From Diphasiastrum complanatum (taxonomy: Eukaryota > Streptophyta > Lycopodiopsida > Lycopodiales > Lycopodiaceae), in assembly GCA_029204225.1 (NCBI GenBank), contig CM055100.1, positions 24,989,106 through 25,053,105 of the forward strand: 64,000 bases of DNA. Reading direction: 5' to 3'. A program made the position numbers and the translations under genes. Below are positions 36,307 through 48,522 of the stretch, in pieces (within the stretch, counting starts at the first letter, position 1; each line of letters begins with the position of its first letter). Under the pieces are notes generated by a model. It saw only the letters and a list, made by a program, of their open reading frames with translations, did no database searches and had not been told where the DNA came from.

Positions 36307-38397
36307 GTAAAATTTCAGCTTCTACAGCATCAGTAACATTTTCCTAGCATTTAATTACGTATCTCAAGAATGTGACTAGAGGAATGGGAGTGTCTACTTT
36401 TGCAAGGCATACCAAAGTGATTGTGCATATTGTCCTCCTTGTCTTTGCTCGTGAAATTGGATTCTATGCTTCTTCCATTGACAAGCTATCACCAGAATTT
36501 GAATTCATGACACATTGTCAAGAGTATTTTGACATTCTAACAAACTGTCTTGGTTAGCAACTTCTGCCCATATACTCCCAGATGGCCAAGCCTACTGGCG
36601 AACTAAGGCCAATTCCATGGTGTAGTACCGATTTTTTTGTAACTTTCAGCAAGAAGCAGGAATGGTCTTGGTGATGACATCATGAAGCCAGACTGCCATG
36701 GTGATGAGGTGTATACCGTTTATTAGAGTGTAAGACATGTGGACGAATTCTGACTGCTAGCCTTTTTCCATTCACGCAAAAATAAATGAGGATTTATACT
36801 ACAATTTGAATACTGGTGTTGTGCTCACTACAAACTTTGTCATATTTTAGATGGAGACGATGGTGATAACTCAAGATAGAGATGCTCATTCTCACTAGAT
36901 AAAAGCAAAGAGCATTTTCATTCACAAAGTTACAATTGGTCCAGTTGTTGGCATGATGGTTGAGATCTTGGCTATGAGCTTGCCACAAAATTGATTCCGT
37001 GCTCTAGAAGCCCTTTGGCCCTCTTTGATATTCATAGTTGCTATATTAAGGTTGTCCTTCAAGGCCTAAAACTGTTGTTGACCAATTTAGGGGCTGTTAG
37101 GTGAAACATTCTCTTCCCTTTTGAAACCCTATAATCTGTCTGCCGCTTTTACGTTGTATTGCAGTCCTTTGGAGCCTAATGTACCAAGTAGATATATTGA
37201 TGCTACTAGAATTAGTTCCGTTAAAAAAAGTGACAATCATATGAAGAGATACATACTTTTGATAATGCCCGTGAGAATCCCTTGTCATGCTCCTTTCTCA
37301 ACACAAATTTTCTTTGAGTATGCTCACAACCTTTGCTGAATCGTATTTGTCTTCAACAATTTTTGAAGGCTTTCTTCGAAGCTTTACTCTCTCCCCTAGT
37401 TCATTCCTTTCATGTTGGCATTTATCTCTCTTCTAATTGTTAACATTATGTGGATCTAGGATCTTCGTAAACCCAAATAGTTCATCTCAATAAATCCCTA
37501 GTTGTGACATTGTCTTGATTATTTTTGATAAATCTTTCTCCAAACCTTGCGATTTCAATCAGTGTGCGACTCAACATAGATGTGCAAAACCTCGATTTTG
37601 TGGGATTGTCTTTCGAGCCTGTAACCCAATCATACTTGTAATAGATCAATGGTTACCCATTCTGCGTCGATTGTTGTCTTACGTATGAATGACAATGGTA
37701 ACAAGAAGTTTTGGCTCTCCCACACAACAATACTTATTTATGTAGGATATGATTCCATCACATCGGGGTGTATGTTGGTTTCAAGTCAAGAGTTTTTTTG
37801 AAGTGTATGCAAATAGTAGCCATGCAACCTCTAATGCACACATATTCTCATGGCATGCACGGGGTGCTCTTGTACTTGAGTTTGTGATCATGGATACTTG
37901 AAAATGTCCAAAACTATGTCTTGTAGAGGTAACTAAGAAATTAGTCAACATAAGTTAGCGGATTGAAACTTCGTTTTTTATTATCATTAAGTTTGCCATT
38001 TTATTAGTTGTGGGCAAGTCTTTGCTGCAAAGCTACCACTTCTTTCTTACAATTGTTGGAAATGCTGGCTACAATGTCTTATTGGTTTAGCTTATATGTT
38101 GTCCTTGAAGACAATGAAGCAAGGAGAATTGAGACTATCCAACAATCACATGCTAAAGGAATGCAACATTAAGTAGAAGGCTTGGTTGGCCAATAGTTTG
38201 TTCAATGGATTTCATGGCCACCAATAGAAGCGTAACAAGTCATTCAAGAGGGCTTGGATACCAATTACATTGTGTTAAGAAGAAAATTCACCTAGTTACG
38301 TTTGGGTGGATAGTGAGAGTTTTAGGTTGCCAATGAATTGAATGGTTGTGGGTTTTAGTGACTGCAACCAATAGAGAAATGAAATGAGATGTAATAT

Positions 38398-38427
<30 letters not shown>

Positions 38428-38484
<57 letters not shown>

Positions 38485-38742
38485 CTTTATTCATGTCTTT
38501 TCCATGCCAAGAGGCATATAAGACCAAAAGGAGTACATGTCAAGTATGTGAAAACCATGGGAGCGTATATAAACGTCTCCAAGAAAAAACTATGCATAAA
38601 AGAGAAATGAGTAATATAACTGTAAACTACAAACTACTAACCGTCCATAAGTGGTAGCAAAATGCTGCAAGGAATAGAGTAGTATCATATAGTGTTGTTG
38701 CTGAAAAAAGATGTGATACGACTCGCGTATGTCGTCTAGGAG
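38428..38742 (-). mobile_element. LINE 3' fragment, copy 1
   Basis: 5'-truncated LINE, 3' end only. On plus it reads (GT)n, (AG)n to 38479, AAAGCTTTATTCATG, then the conserved 3' hairpin at 38495-38524. On the minus strand this is hairpin, AATAAAGCTTT, then a (TC)n tail. Its body (ACTATGCATAAAAG, AAACTACAAACTA, GCTGAAAAA.GATGTGATACG) matches copy 4 at 49673-50398, so both belong to one subfamily. Its truncated 5' end abuts the (AG)n tail of LINE A at 38743. Confidence 0.85.
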
Positions 38743-38987
38743 CGAGCGAGAGAGAGAGAGAGAGAATAGAATAGAATAGAATATATTAATGTCTTTCGGG
38801 TGCCCTTGGGCACATAAGACAAAGAAAAAGTACATCAGAAAGGAGCGTTGTCCATGTTGGACTTATTTCTATCCGCTAAAGCTAAAAACAGAATAAACTG
38901 GAAATAAAAACCAAAGCTTAACCTCCAGCTATGGTAGGGTACAGAAGCAGTAGCTTAACCACCAGCTATGCGGAGGAGTACAACTCA

Positions 38988-41900
38988 CTAACTGAAAGAG
39001 AAAAACTGTGTCATCTGGTGTGAGGCACACGGTGGCCTCTGATGACGAACTCTCGACGGTCGAGGAAGACGCTGTAGCTTCTGTCGGTGAGCTGGAATGT
39101 CAATCTCACTATCAGAAGTATCCTCCCTAACTCTTTTCTGAAAGAAAAGTGTAATATGTGGCTGGCTGTGGTCAACATCCTGATCATCCGGCATAAGTGA
39201 AGATATCAAGGAAAACACTTCTCGCAAAAGTAACCCAACACATCTCGCATCGGGATAGGCAAAGAAGGAACCAAGCGTGAGTGGAGTGTCCCGATAAAGA
39301 CAGTGGTATCTACCTCTGATCTCATAGTAAGCTGGACATAAGAAAATAAAGTGAAACTCATCCTCAACCTCCTGTAATGTACAACATCGACAGATCCGTA
39401 ATGGTCGTGGCATGTCTGCATATCTGCCAGTCTCAATAGCGAGCTGATGAGAAGAGACTCGAAGCTGACCGATGCGGTAGCGCAGGCCAAAAGACAACGG
39501 CTAAGAGAGATAACTCGGTCTAACGGGAAGCCCTGAAGCATCTAAGTGAAGAAAGTGAATGCGGTAGAACTGAAGCTTAACCCGTGAAGGATTAAGGTGA
39601 GACCAAACAGTATGTACGTATGCTCTGTAGATCCGTCTGCGAATGAATGCATGAGTCCCATTGGGGAGGTCAGACATAGATAATCCCCAGCTATGTAGAA
39701 AGTCCGAAGCATATTGGAACCATGAAGACTTAGCCCGCTGCCTAGCCAAAGTGCGAGAGGATGTAAAAGCCGCTACCACGTATCTGGAGGAATCAAGCGC
39801 TCTGAGATTCTGTGAATGAATGTGATAATCCTGAAAATAGCCTCGACAAGCAGTGGAGGAGAAGCAAACTCCGCTAGAATAATCTCATGAGGAACGGACT
39901 GCTTGGCCCGAATCATCCGGCTAAGCATGTGAATCTGTAAACGCGAGATATCACTCCAAGTATTTCTAGATAACCTTGGGCACCATGTCTCTGCTGAGTA
40001 CAGTGCCACTGGAGAAACAGTCAAGGAAAAGAGGCGACATCGTGTGTATGGATCGTGCACATAATAAGTAGAGGAAAACCTCTCCATCTGAACAAGAGCA
40101 GAGCGCCCCTTGCGGAGCCTAGCCGATGCAGCTGGTCGAAACGAAAGCAATGGGCCAAAAAAGAGAACACCCAGGTATGTGTAAGACGCTACTATCTCTA
40201 GAGGCTGTCCATCAAAATAGAACATAGTGTCTCTCATATGCTGCCTGTTGGTGTTAAACACCATAACCTTAGTCTTTCCAATGTTCACCATTAGCCCCCA
40301 TATCTGACAGAAAGTATACAAAGCATCCAGATGTCGCTGAAGTCCTGTAGCTGAACTAGATAGTAAAACCACATCATCTGCATAAAGAAGGATGGGGATA
40401 ACAATATCTGCTAAAGGACAGCCATCCCCCCCTTCTTCCCGAATAATATGCTCAAGGTCGTCAATGTATAAAGCAAAAAGGGTGGGTGATAAAGGACATC
40501 CCTGCTTTACTCCGACCGTACTATGAATATATGAAGACCATCCATCTCCATCACGAAATCTGGCCAAAACTCTCATATAATGTGATGATAGCAGCAATGA
40601 TCTCCTGTGAGAAACCAAGGGATGCCATACGCTGGAGCAGCAAGTGTCGCGGAACTGAATCAAATGCTTTGCGGAAGTCCACAAAATAGCAATAGACTCT
40701 CTGTTTCCTGAACTTCGCTGCCTCAATGATACATCTCAGTATGAATATCTGGTCTGCTGTGGAGTAGCCTGCTCTAAAACCTGCCTGTCCCATAGCATAT
40801 AACTCCTCTGTCTCTGCATGAGCGCTGATGATAGACTGCATAACCGAACCATAGAGCTTAGCCATAGTGTGGCTGATCATAATAGTATGATAGTTGTCTA
40901 CATTCAAAGGATCACCAGCCTTAAGTATAGGGTGCAAAAGGTTAGTACATCAAGGTGTGGGAAAGCAAAAAATAACAGATTGGTTAAAAACGTAGGAGAT
41001 GTATGGAGCAACAATATGGGCGATAGGTTTTAGAAAGTCCATACTTAGAGAGTCAACATCAATGGCTTTATGGTTTTGGCCATTTTTGATGGCGTTTTCA
41101 ATCATGGACGGAGTGAAAAGGGTGAATTCTGAAGGTCGGGGTGAGAGAGAGATGGAAGGAGAGTCAATTGTATAAAGTTTTGCAGCATAGTCAATCCACG
41201 ATTCAATGGCAATAGGAGCTGGCATACATGAGTTTTTAGAGAACATCTTCCAAAAGAAGGTGGAAGAAGAAGAGTTTAAAGAATCGATGAGTTTTTGTGC
41301 CAGAGATTGAAAGTACATGGTCTTCTTCTGCAAAGTCATCCTACGGTATTCTCTTTGTTTAGGTGCTGAGGTGTCGGGAGAATGATTTTGAGCATAAACA
41401 ACCTGCTTGTGTAGAGAGTTGCTGGTCTATTGAAGATGAGAAGGGGAAATTGTCGAGCATTATGGCCAGAGAGGAAGTGTAAGTAGGAAGACCAATTGGA
41501 GAGAAAGAACGACGATGGTGGCGTGTGGAATGCGGAGTCGTAACAGTACCAAGAGTAGCATGGCCAAGAGACAGGAGCAATAGAGAGTGATCAGAGATGG
41601 TAGGGTGCATAATATGAAAAGTATGAAGAAACGGAATTAAGGCTGGTGAGCCAATGAAGTAGTCAACAACGCTGTGTCCACCACTGTGCGGATGGCAGGT
41701 AAAAACTGATGATGATGGCCACTGAGAAAGGCCATTCAGAATGGCTAAAGAGTGAGCTTCTGCAAGTCCAATCAACTGTTCTCCAAAGTGTGTAGCTGGG
41801 GTATAAGCATCCTGAGAGGTCCTGTCCAAACCCACATCCAAAACTTGAATATGTAGGAAATGACTATCTGCATGAAACTCTGTCTGCTGGGTGTTGGTGC

Positions 41901-42332
41901 GAGCGTTAAAATCGCCTGCTAATAAAATAAGGCCCTGTTGTGCAAAGCTGGCTATATCATCGGAAAGAGCCTGGAAGGGGTCACCACCATAATTTGCAAA
42001 AGCTGATTTCTGAGGTGCAAAATAACAAACTGCTATAAAGAGATCTTGAGGTAGCCCTAAGAAGTGACCATAAAACTGTAACCAAATAAATCGTGCAAAT
42101 GGATCACTTTTGAGTAGCTTAAAATGAGTACGAAAAACTTCCTTGGTAAGACATGCAACACCACCAGACGCATGATTTTTCCTCTTACGAAAGGCCCGTA
42201 CGCCAAATACCATGAGTAATTCTGAATAACTGGAAGAGGTCGATATAGTGATTCATGAGTCTCCGCTAAGAGCAAAATATCACATTTCTGTAAAAAGGAG
42301 TGAAAATTCCCTGCCGAAGAAGATGAAAGCAC
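38988..42332 (-). pseudogene. LINE A ORF2: endonuclease and reverse transcriptase
   Basis: APE-type endonuclease: LLLAETHESL, GGVACL, ILLAGDFNAR, HSGGHSVVDYF and TISDHSLLLL (42330-41560) supply the catalytic Glu, Asp/Asn and His. RT: PLNVDNYHTIMISHTMAKLY, GQAGFRAGYSTADQIFILR, YFVDFRKAFDSVPRHLL, GVKQGCPLSPTLFALYIDDL and the catalytic ILLYADDVVLL (about 40400). C-terminal part ends in a Cys-His finger (CRCC ... HFIFLC). Frameshifts near 42210, 41350, 40940, 40550, 39780 and 39500 inactivate it. No RNase H is seen. Same domain order as LINE B, with moderately diverged protein. Confidence 0.9.
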
Positions 42333-42419
42333 ACCGTTACAATTCTAGAAACCAATCCGTAATGACTGAGGGGATCTCGGGTTATTGTGCCCGGGATCCC
42401 CGATTCCCTATTGTGAAAT

Positions 42420-43332
42420 CTTATCGTAGAATTTAGGCTTGCCTTCAATAAAGACCACTCTATGATTCCTAGCATTGGCCTCCTGAATGACCAATTTCCT
42501 CGCTTGCCATTGTGTGTGTGTTAGGTCGTCATCCATAAAAATAAAAGATCCTTTGAGCTTAGCTCGAAGGCGTAAAGTAGAATTACGTTGTTCAATGGAG
42601 CGAAACTTCATGAATAGGACCTTATCATCAAATTTGCTCCGCCAAGCAGTGTCAAATCCCTCCAGATTATGTGCAAGTTTAGATAGAAGAAGGTCTTTCG
42701 TCTATCAAGTGCCTTGTTTCCATTAGGGATACCCCTAACTCGTATATTAAGAGCCTTCTTGGCTCTTCTCTCTTGTTCTGTAAAAACATTCTCTAAGGTA
42801 GAATTCACTAACAAAGGCTGAACTTGGTTAGAGGAATTACCAGCTTGCTTAAGAACTGAAGCCCAAGTATGAGTGTCTTCCACTTCCTTTGCCAAAGATG
42901 AGATTTACTTTCCACATCTTGCTGTGAATGAGTATCCTGTATCCCTTTCTCTTTCATCCTGTCAATGGTGCTTTGCAAATCCTTATTTCGCAGACTGACC
43001 CTGGTAAGTTTTCCATGAAGTGTCTGATTTTGTAGCTGCAATGTTCCAAAAAATTGGAACACTTCTTTGAACTGGTGTTGTAGGTAGCTATTGAGAGATT
43101 CAAAGTCGGATAAGTTGCTAGGTTGTAATTGTTCAACAGGGATATGCTAAGCAAGGCAGGAATCTGTATGAGATAGTTGCAATGGAGAATGAGGTGATGA
43201 GAAGGACAGACCGGCAAACGAAAGGGAAGAGCCAGCGATGGCTGACTGGTCATCAAAATGGCCATCAGGAGCCTGGTCAAGAAAAGCATGGGAAGAGGGG
43301 GGTGAAGCTCCATCACATTTGGTAGAGGCCAT
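42420..43332 (-). pseudogene. LINE A ORF1 remnant
   Basis: Starts ATG 43332 (MASTKCDGASPPSS). Pieces in several frames correspond in order to LINE B ORF1: a predicted coiled-coil stretch (about 43060-42950), ALNIRVRGIPNGNKALDRR (LINE B: SLNVRVRGIEDTKA) and LRLRAKLKGSFIFMDDDLTH (LINE B: LRLRARLRGTLVFMDDDLTP). Frameshifts separate the pieces. Confidence 0.75.
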
Positions 43333-43476
43333 AGCAATAGAACTTCTTTCCTCTTGCTGTCAGCTCTGATCTAAAAACTTAGATAGAACCTTTCCTCAGA
43401 CTTTGCTGCTGAAGCTAAAAAGCGGGCATGAACTCTGCCCTAACGTCCCGCAATCCAGTTCTCCCTGTATTGCCTC

Positions 43477-43737
43477 TGGAAGAAAGGAAGCCTGAGTTCG
43501 TGTTTGTGACCATGCAAAAAGAGAACCTCCACCCGCAGGACCGATAGCTTTGAAAAGGGAAATGCTCATGGCCAAACCATTGGCAGAACCTCGTTGATCC
43601 TGTCTCACGAAGTTGAATGATCCCGTAGTGATACTCAGTCTTCCCACTCCGACGAGAAACACCAGGGTACAAACTGAAGCAAATGCGACCACAGATCTTG
43701 CGAAGTCCAACCGGAAGCCGCTCCAGAGGCGATTCAC
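43477..43737 (-). pseudogene. Fragment of a ZIFL-type major facilitator gene
   Basis: The minus-strand frame contains ITTGSFNFVRQDQRGSANGL, AMSISLFKAIGPAGGGSLFA and WSQTRTQASFLP. This matches the late transmembrane region of plant ZIFL (zinc-induced facilitator-like) transporters, where QRG.ANG.AMT..SLFK..GPA..G..FSWS is conserved. Homology stops after FLP at about 43477. No intact start, no rest of the protein. It lies just upstream of the LINE A ORF1 start, on the same strand, inside intron 1 of an unrelated gene, so it is a captured or retroposed gene piece and not a working transporter. Confidence 0.78.
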
Positions 43738-43889
43738 ATGAACGTATGAGAGAGAGCCACAGCTATTTCACGAGCCATTGAGGGAGCTACCATCACTGCC
43801 AAGGAATGAGAGAGAGCCACAGCTACAAGCCAAATATGTACAAGCAACAGCGGGAGCATCATCCATAGGAGGACATGGCCGTAAATTGT

Positions 43890-44616
43890 TATAAACTAGC
43901 TACGAATGAAAGTAGAACAAAGCAGAAGTGAAATAAGCCCACAACTTGGGCCAGGTATAACAGAAGAACTACAGAAAAAGTAATAATATCCCACAACCCG
44001 GGCCAGGGGGAGAATATATACATATCAGCGAAAGTAAGTGTGAAGTTTTTATTGAGTGGAGTGTACAATGGGCCCTGATGGAGGCAAGTGGCGACTACAT
44101 CTGGGCTTTTTCCGCGGTGGCACAGGGATATGAATCTCATCGTCGGACTCATCAGCATGTGCTCGAGTATGAAAGAAGCCAGTGAGAAGCAGTTGTCGGG
44201 AGTCTAACCCTAGGTGATCCGCTAATATAGGCAGATGAGATTGATGGAGAGTAAGCATCTCACGAACAAGAAGTCCCAAGCAACGAGCATTAGGATAGGA
44301 GACAAAACTGCGAAGTGTATGCAGGCCATCGCAAAAGAGACAATAATACCTCCCCCGTATCTCATGCATGACCGGCCTCAATAGCAAGCTGATGAGAGGG
44401 AATGCGCAACTGCCCAAGACGATAACGCAGGCCGTGTGATAGGGCTGTGAGAGATAGAGCAACAACGATGGCAAACCAGGAGGATCCAGAGAGAGTAAGT
44501 GTGTCTGGTAATAGCTCAGTCGAGTGCGGGAAGGTGGGAGGGAGCTCCAAATCTGCTGTATATATCAACGGAATAAATAGCCTCGGATATATGAATGCGT
44601 ACCACGAGGAAGATCC

Positions 44617-44618
<2 letters not shown>
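43890..44618 (-). mobile_element. LINE C fragment (C-terminal region)
   Basis: The minus strand encodes the end of a related LINE ORF2: ALSHGLRYRLGQLRIPSHQL (about 44450-44390; LINE A has MSFGLRYRIGQLRVSSHQL), then MHEIRGRYYCLFCDGLHTLR and FVSYPNARCLGLLVREMLTL. Frames are broken. Its right-hand, 5'-side end meets the (AG)n tail of LINE B at 44619. The left part contains the word CCCACAAC(TT/CC)GGGCCAGG twice, about 60 bases apart. No hairpin or (AG)n tail is visible at its own 3' end. Confidence 0.78.
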
Positions 44619-44674
<56 letters not shown>

Positions 44675-44840
44675 AAGATTTTATTAATGTCCTTGAATAC
44701 CCTAAGGTACATAGGACTAAGAAAAGGTACATGTCAAGTGTGCACATAGGAGCTTAAAGCTCAATCATCTATAAAAACTAAATAACTGCAAATACAATGC
44801 ATAAAGACAGCTGGCCCAGTCAGGATCCAATAGCCTGGAA

Positions 44841-47800
44841 TCATATATCACGATGCCCATCAGCATGAAAGAAATGGTGGATGGTATGCTGTGAGGGTGT
44901 GATTAGATGTGCCCTAGACCTCTGTCGCCGGATAGGCCGTCGGTGTCGTCTCTGCTGCCGTGGCGCTCTGGGCTGTGATCTAATAACTGACTGTCTCTCT
45001 GGCCGTCGACATGGTCTCTGATGCCGGTGTACGAAGGAGTCGGGAATCTCGGCCTCTCCATCTGAGTCGCTGCCTATGGGTACCTCGGATCTCTGTCTCC
45101 GACGGGATATGCACTCATCAATGCTCAGCTGTGTCAGGGAATGTGTACCATCTAGTCTCCTCCTCCTCAGGTCTGACATCTCTCGGATCATAAGTGCGAC
45201 ACATCTAGGGTCCTCATAAGATATCAAGGTTGAAAGTGTAACTGGGTGCTCTCTAAACAAGCAGTAGTACCGCCCCCGTATCTCATAGTAGGCTGGACAT
45301 CTGAAGAGGAAATGTGACTCGTCCTCAGTCTCATGCATAACACACATACTACAGAGCCGGTCCTCTCGTGGGGTGCCACTGTATATGCCAGTCTCGATAG
45401 CCAGCTGATGTGAAGAAACCCGAAACTAACCCATCGCTATCCGCAGACTATGTGATATACTCCTCAGCAAATAACTAGATACTATGGGGCGGCCAGCCGG
45501 ATCAAGAGATAGAAAGTGTGTACGATAAAATTCACTCTTGGTCCCCAATGGGCCCTGCCAAGTGGTATGAAGATATGATCTGTAAAGGAGGCCTCTGATG
45601 TACTGGTGGGTGCCCGCAGGTAGATCACTAATCTGGATACCCAATGTGGAGAGGAGACGGCAAGCCTGGGAGTACCATGAGAAAAGGTGTCCCTCTGAGT
45701 GTAGGCGCCGGGATGAAGATAAAGCTGCAACTACATAATGTGTACCCCCGTCCTGAAGATCCTCTACCCTCTGTATGAATGTCACAATATGGAATAAGGC
45801 CTCAATCTGAATGGGGGGGACCGCGAACTCCGCCAAGATAATCTTGTGTGATACTGAGGGCTTAGCCCGTATCATCCGTGAGAGCAAACGAATCTGGAGC
45901 CGGGAGATATATGCCCAATCAGTAGCTGTCAGACCCATACTCCATGTCTCGGAAGCATACATAGCTGAGGGCACAACCATAGTGTCAAAGAGCCGACACT
46001 TACTAGTCGAATCTCTGATGTGTGAGCGGAAACATAGTCTCTCCAAATCTATCAGTGAGGCATAGCCCTTCCGTACCCGTGAAATAGCTGCGTGTCTCAT
46101 GCTGAACGTAGGCCCCGAGAATAGTACTCCTAGATATGTATAGGAATCAACAACCTCTAGGGGATGACCATCCCATAGAAGCTCCTGCCGCATCATGAAA
46201 GACCTAGAGGTGTTGAACACCATAACCTTAGTTTTGGCCACATTCACCGACAAACCCCACCGTGTGCAGAAAGAAAGAAGAGCATCTAAGTGTCGCTGCA
46301 AGCCCTCTCTCGTCCGTGAAAGCAAAACCACATCATCAGCATAAAGGAGAATAGCAATAATGAGGTCGCCCAATGTACAACCCTCCCCTCCATCACTCTG
46401 TATAACATGCTCTAGCTCGTCAATGTAAAGACCAAAAAGTGTAGGAGAGAGTGGACATCCCTGTTTGACACCAATAGTACTGACCACCTTCGGTGAAATA
46501 ACTCCTGATAGTCGGACCCTGCCAATAACTCGCCTGTACAATGCTACTACCGCCTGTATAGTATCCTCCTGAAAGCCCCGATCATGAAGTCTCTGTATCA
46601 ATAAATGCCTAGGCACGGAGTCAAATGCCTTGCGGAAATCCACAAAGCAGCAGTATACGCGCTCCCTCTTGGCCTTAGCCTCCTCAATGATGGACCTCAA
46701 AGTGAAGATATGATCCGATGTAGTATATCCCGGTCTGAAACCCGCCTGTCCAATGGCACGGAGTGATCTAGCATCCATCTCTGTACTGATCTCTGACTGT
46801 AGGATAGAACCATATACTTTAGCGAATAGGTGACTGATCATAATGGTGCGGTAGTTGTCAACTTTCATGGGGTCCCCGCCTTTGTGGATAGGGTGAATGA
46901 GGTTTGTGGACCATGGAGAGGGAAAATCAGAGGTGACAGCTCGGTTGAATAGGATGGAGAGAAAGGGTGAGAGGATGTCGGGAGCATACTTTAGAAGTTC
47001 AGCCTCTAGCTCATCAATGTCTTTGGCTTTATGGGAATGGAGTCGTGTGATGGCCTTTTCTATAAGTTCGTTAGTGAATATGGCAGAAGTATCCATGAGA
47101 CAGGAGGTGGGAAGAGGAGGGGTATCTGGGATGGTGTACAATGATGTGGCATATGCGACCCAAGTGCTGAGGTCTGTGATCCGTGGTGGGGGTGACAGTG
47201 GAAGGAACCTCTTCCAGAATGAACCTGAGGAAGAACTAAAGAGGAGATCCATCAGTTTCTTACCCTGACCAATCTCGTATGCGATTTTCTTTTTTTTGGT
47301 GGTTCTGCGGTAGACACAAGATATGGTTTTGGTCAGATGAGGAAGATGGGAGCAAGCATATATGAGGTTCTGATGTAGCTGGATGCATTCCTGATCATAC
47401 CAGGGGTTATAGGGTCTATGACGTTGCTGGTCTTTGGGCCGTGGGGATGGAAAGGCAATGGAAGCTGCAGTATGGATGGTCTGGACAAGAAAGAGGGACT
47501 ACTCCTCTAAAGTATGCTCATATGGGAAATAGGTAAGGAGATCGGAAAGGGCTTCTTTGTATAGTGGTGTGTGATGTGAAGTGTAGCGGTAGGTGGGTTT
47601 AGCTGTAGGGGTCGAAGAGAAAATAGGTGTGATGTGGAGATGACCGACAGAGAGTGAGAGATATGAATGATCAGAAAGAGTGGTGCGGTGTACAGAGAAG
47701 GATGAAATGAAGTGAAGGAGAAGCGGTGAACCCATGAAATAGTCGACGACGCTATGTCCTCCACTATGTGGGAAGCAAGTGTAGTCACCAGAGCCTGGCA

Positions 47801-48522
47801 GCTGAAGAAGGCCATTATAAATGGCCAGTCCATGAGCCTCACCCAACCGAAGCATCTGCTCGCCATATGATGTGACTGGACCCGCTGCATCCGCCGATCG
47901 CCGTATAAGACCAAGATCATCCCAATCAAGTGCATGTATCCGCTGTGGGTCATCTGCTGCTCTGTGAAATTCCGTTTGCCTAGACCCAGTCCTGGCATTG
48001 AAGTCCCCCGCTAGAAGAATATATCCTCGATCCTCATATCCGATAATGTCCGATGAAATATCCATGAAAGGTGACTCCTCCTATGAGGTGAAAGCTGATG
48101 TCTCTGGAGGGAAATAACAAATAGCCAAGAATATGTCACGATCTAACTCCATCAACCTGTGGTCCAACCTGATCCAGATATATCGAGCCTGCTCGTCAGT
48201 GTATAGTAGCTCGACCCATGGCTGGAGAGAGTCTCGAAATAAGCAAGCAACACCACCTGAACCGCGACTAGTCAGTGCCCTCGTCTTCCCTCTGCAAGTA
48301 GAAAGCCAGCAAAATCCCTCAATGCAAGGAAGTCCTCTCTCAAGACTCTCATGTGTCTCAGTAAGTATAAGGATATCCCCTGTAGTACAAAAATCTCTAA
48401 AGTCTCCTGCTGTAGCTGAAGAATGGATACCATTGCAGCTCCATAAACTTAACCGCAATGCTTTTGTGAGGGCCCCCGAACCGCTCCTAAGTCCGGGGGG
48501 CCCAAATCCCTATGCCTCAGAT
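44841..48522 (-). pseudogene. LINE B ORF2: endonuclease and reverse transcriptase, three TAG stops
   Basis: One uninterrupted frame of about 1,225 codons except for TAG near 48083, 47501 and 45428. Endonuclease: LSLWSCNGIHSSA, ILTETHESLE, GSGGVACLF, ILLAGDFNART, HSGGHSVVDYFMGS, LSDHSYLSLS. RT: KVDNYRTIMISHLFAKVYGS, GQAGFRPGYTTSDHIFTLR, CFVDFRKAFDSVPRHLLIQR, GVKQGCPLSPTLFGLYIDEL, AILLYADDVVLLSRTREGLQ. C-terminal finger CSMCVMHETEDESHFLFRC (45345-45290). Related LINE A has Gln at two of the three stop sites and Tyr at the third. The frame opens 70 bases inside ORF1 in the -1 frame, so translation by frameshift or reinitiation is possible. No RNase H domain. Confidence 0.92.

Larger units (their letters stand above)
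38743..43332 (-). mobile_element. LINE A, near full length, decayed
   Basis: Non-LTR retrotransposon on the minus strand: ORF1 remnants (43332-42420), endonuclease and RT (42332-39773), C-terminal finger (39497-39380) and a 3' end at 38743-38820. The tail is (TATTC)n followed by (TC)n; the 3' hairpin (38791-38820) has a changed stem that still pairs. It lies antisense to the host gene. No poly(A) tail is present. The 5' limit is uncertain: a ZIFL gene fragment begins about 150 bases beyond the ORF1 start. Confidence 0.88.

Noticed and set aside
36307-36336. Exon 1 continuing to the stop at 36336
   Set aside because: Homology to the family stops at NHE and GTAAAA is a good donor; exon 2 continues the protein exactly in phase.
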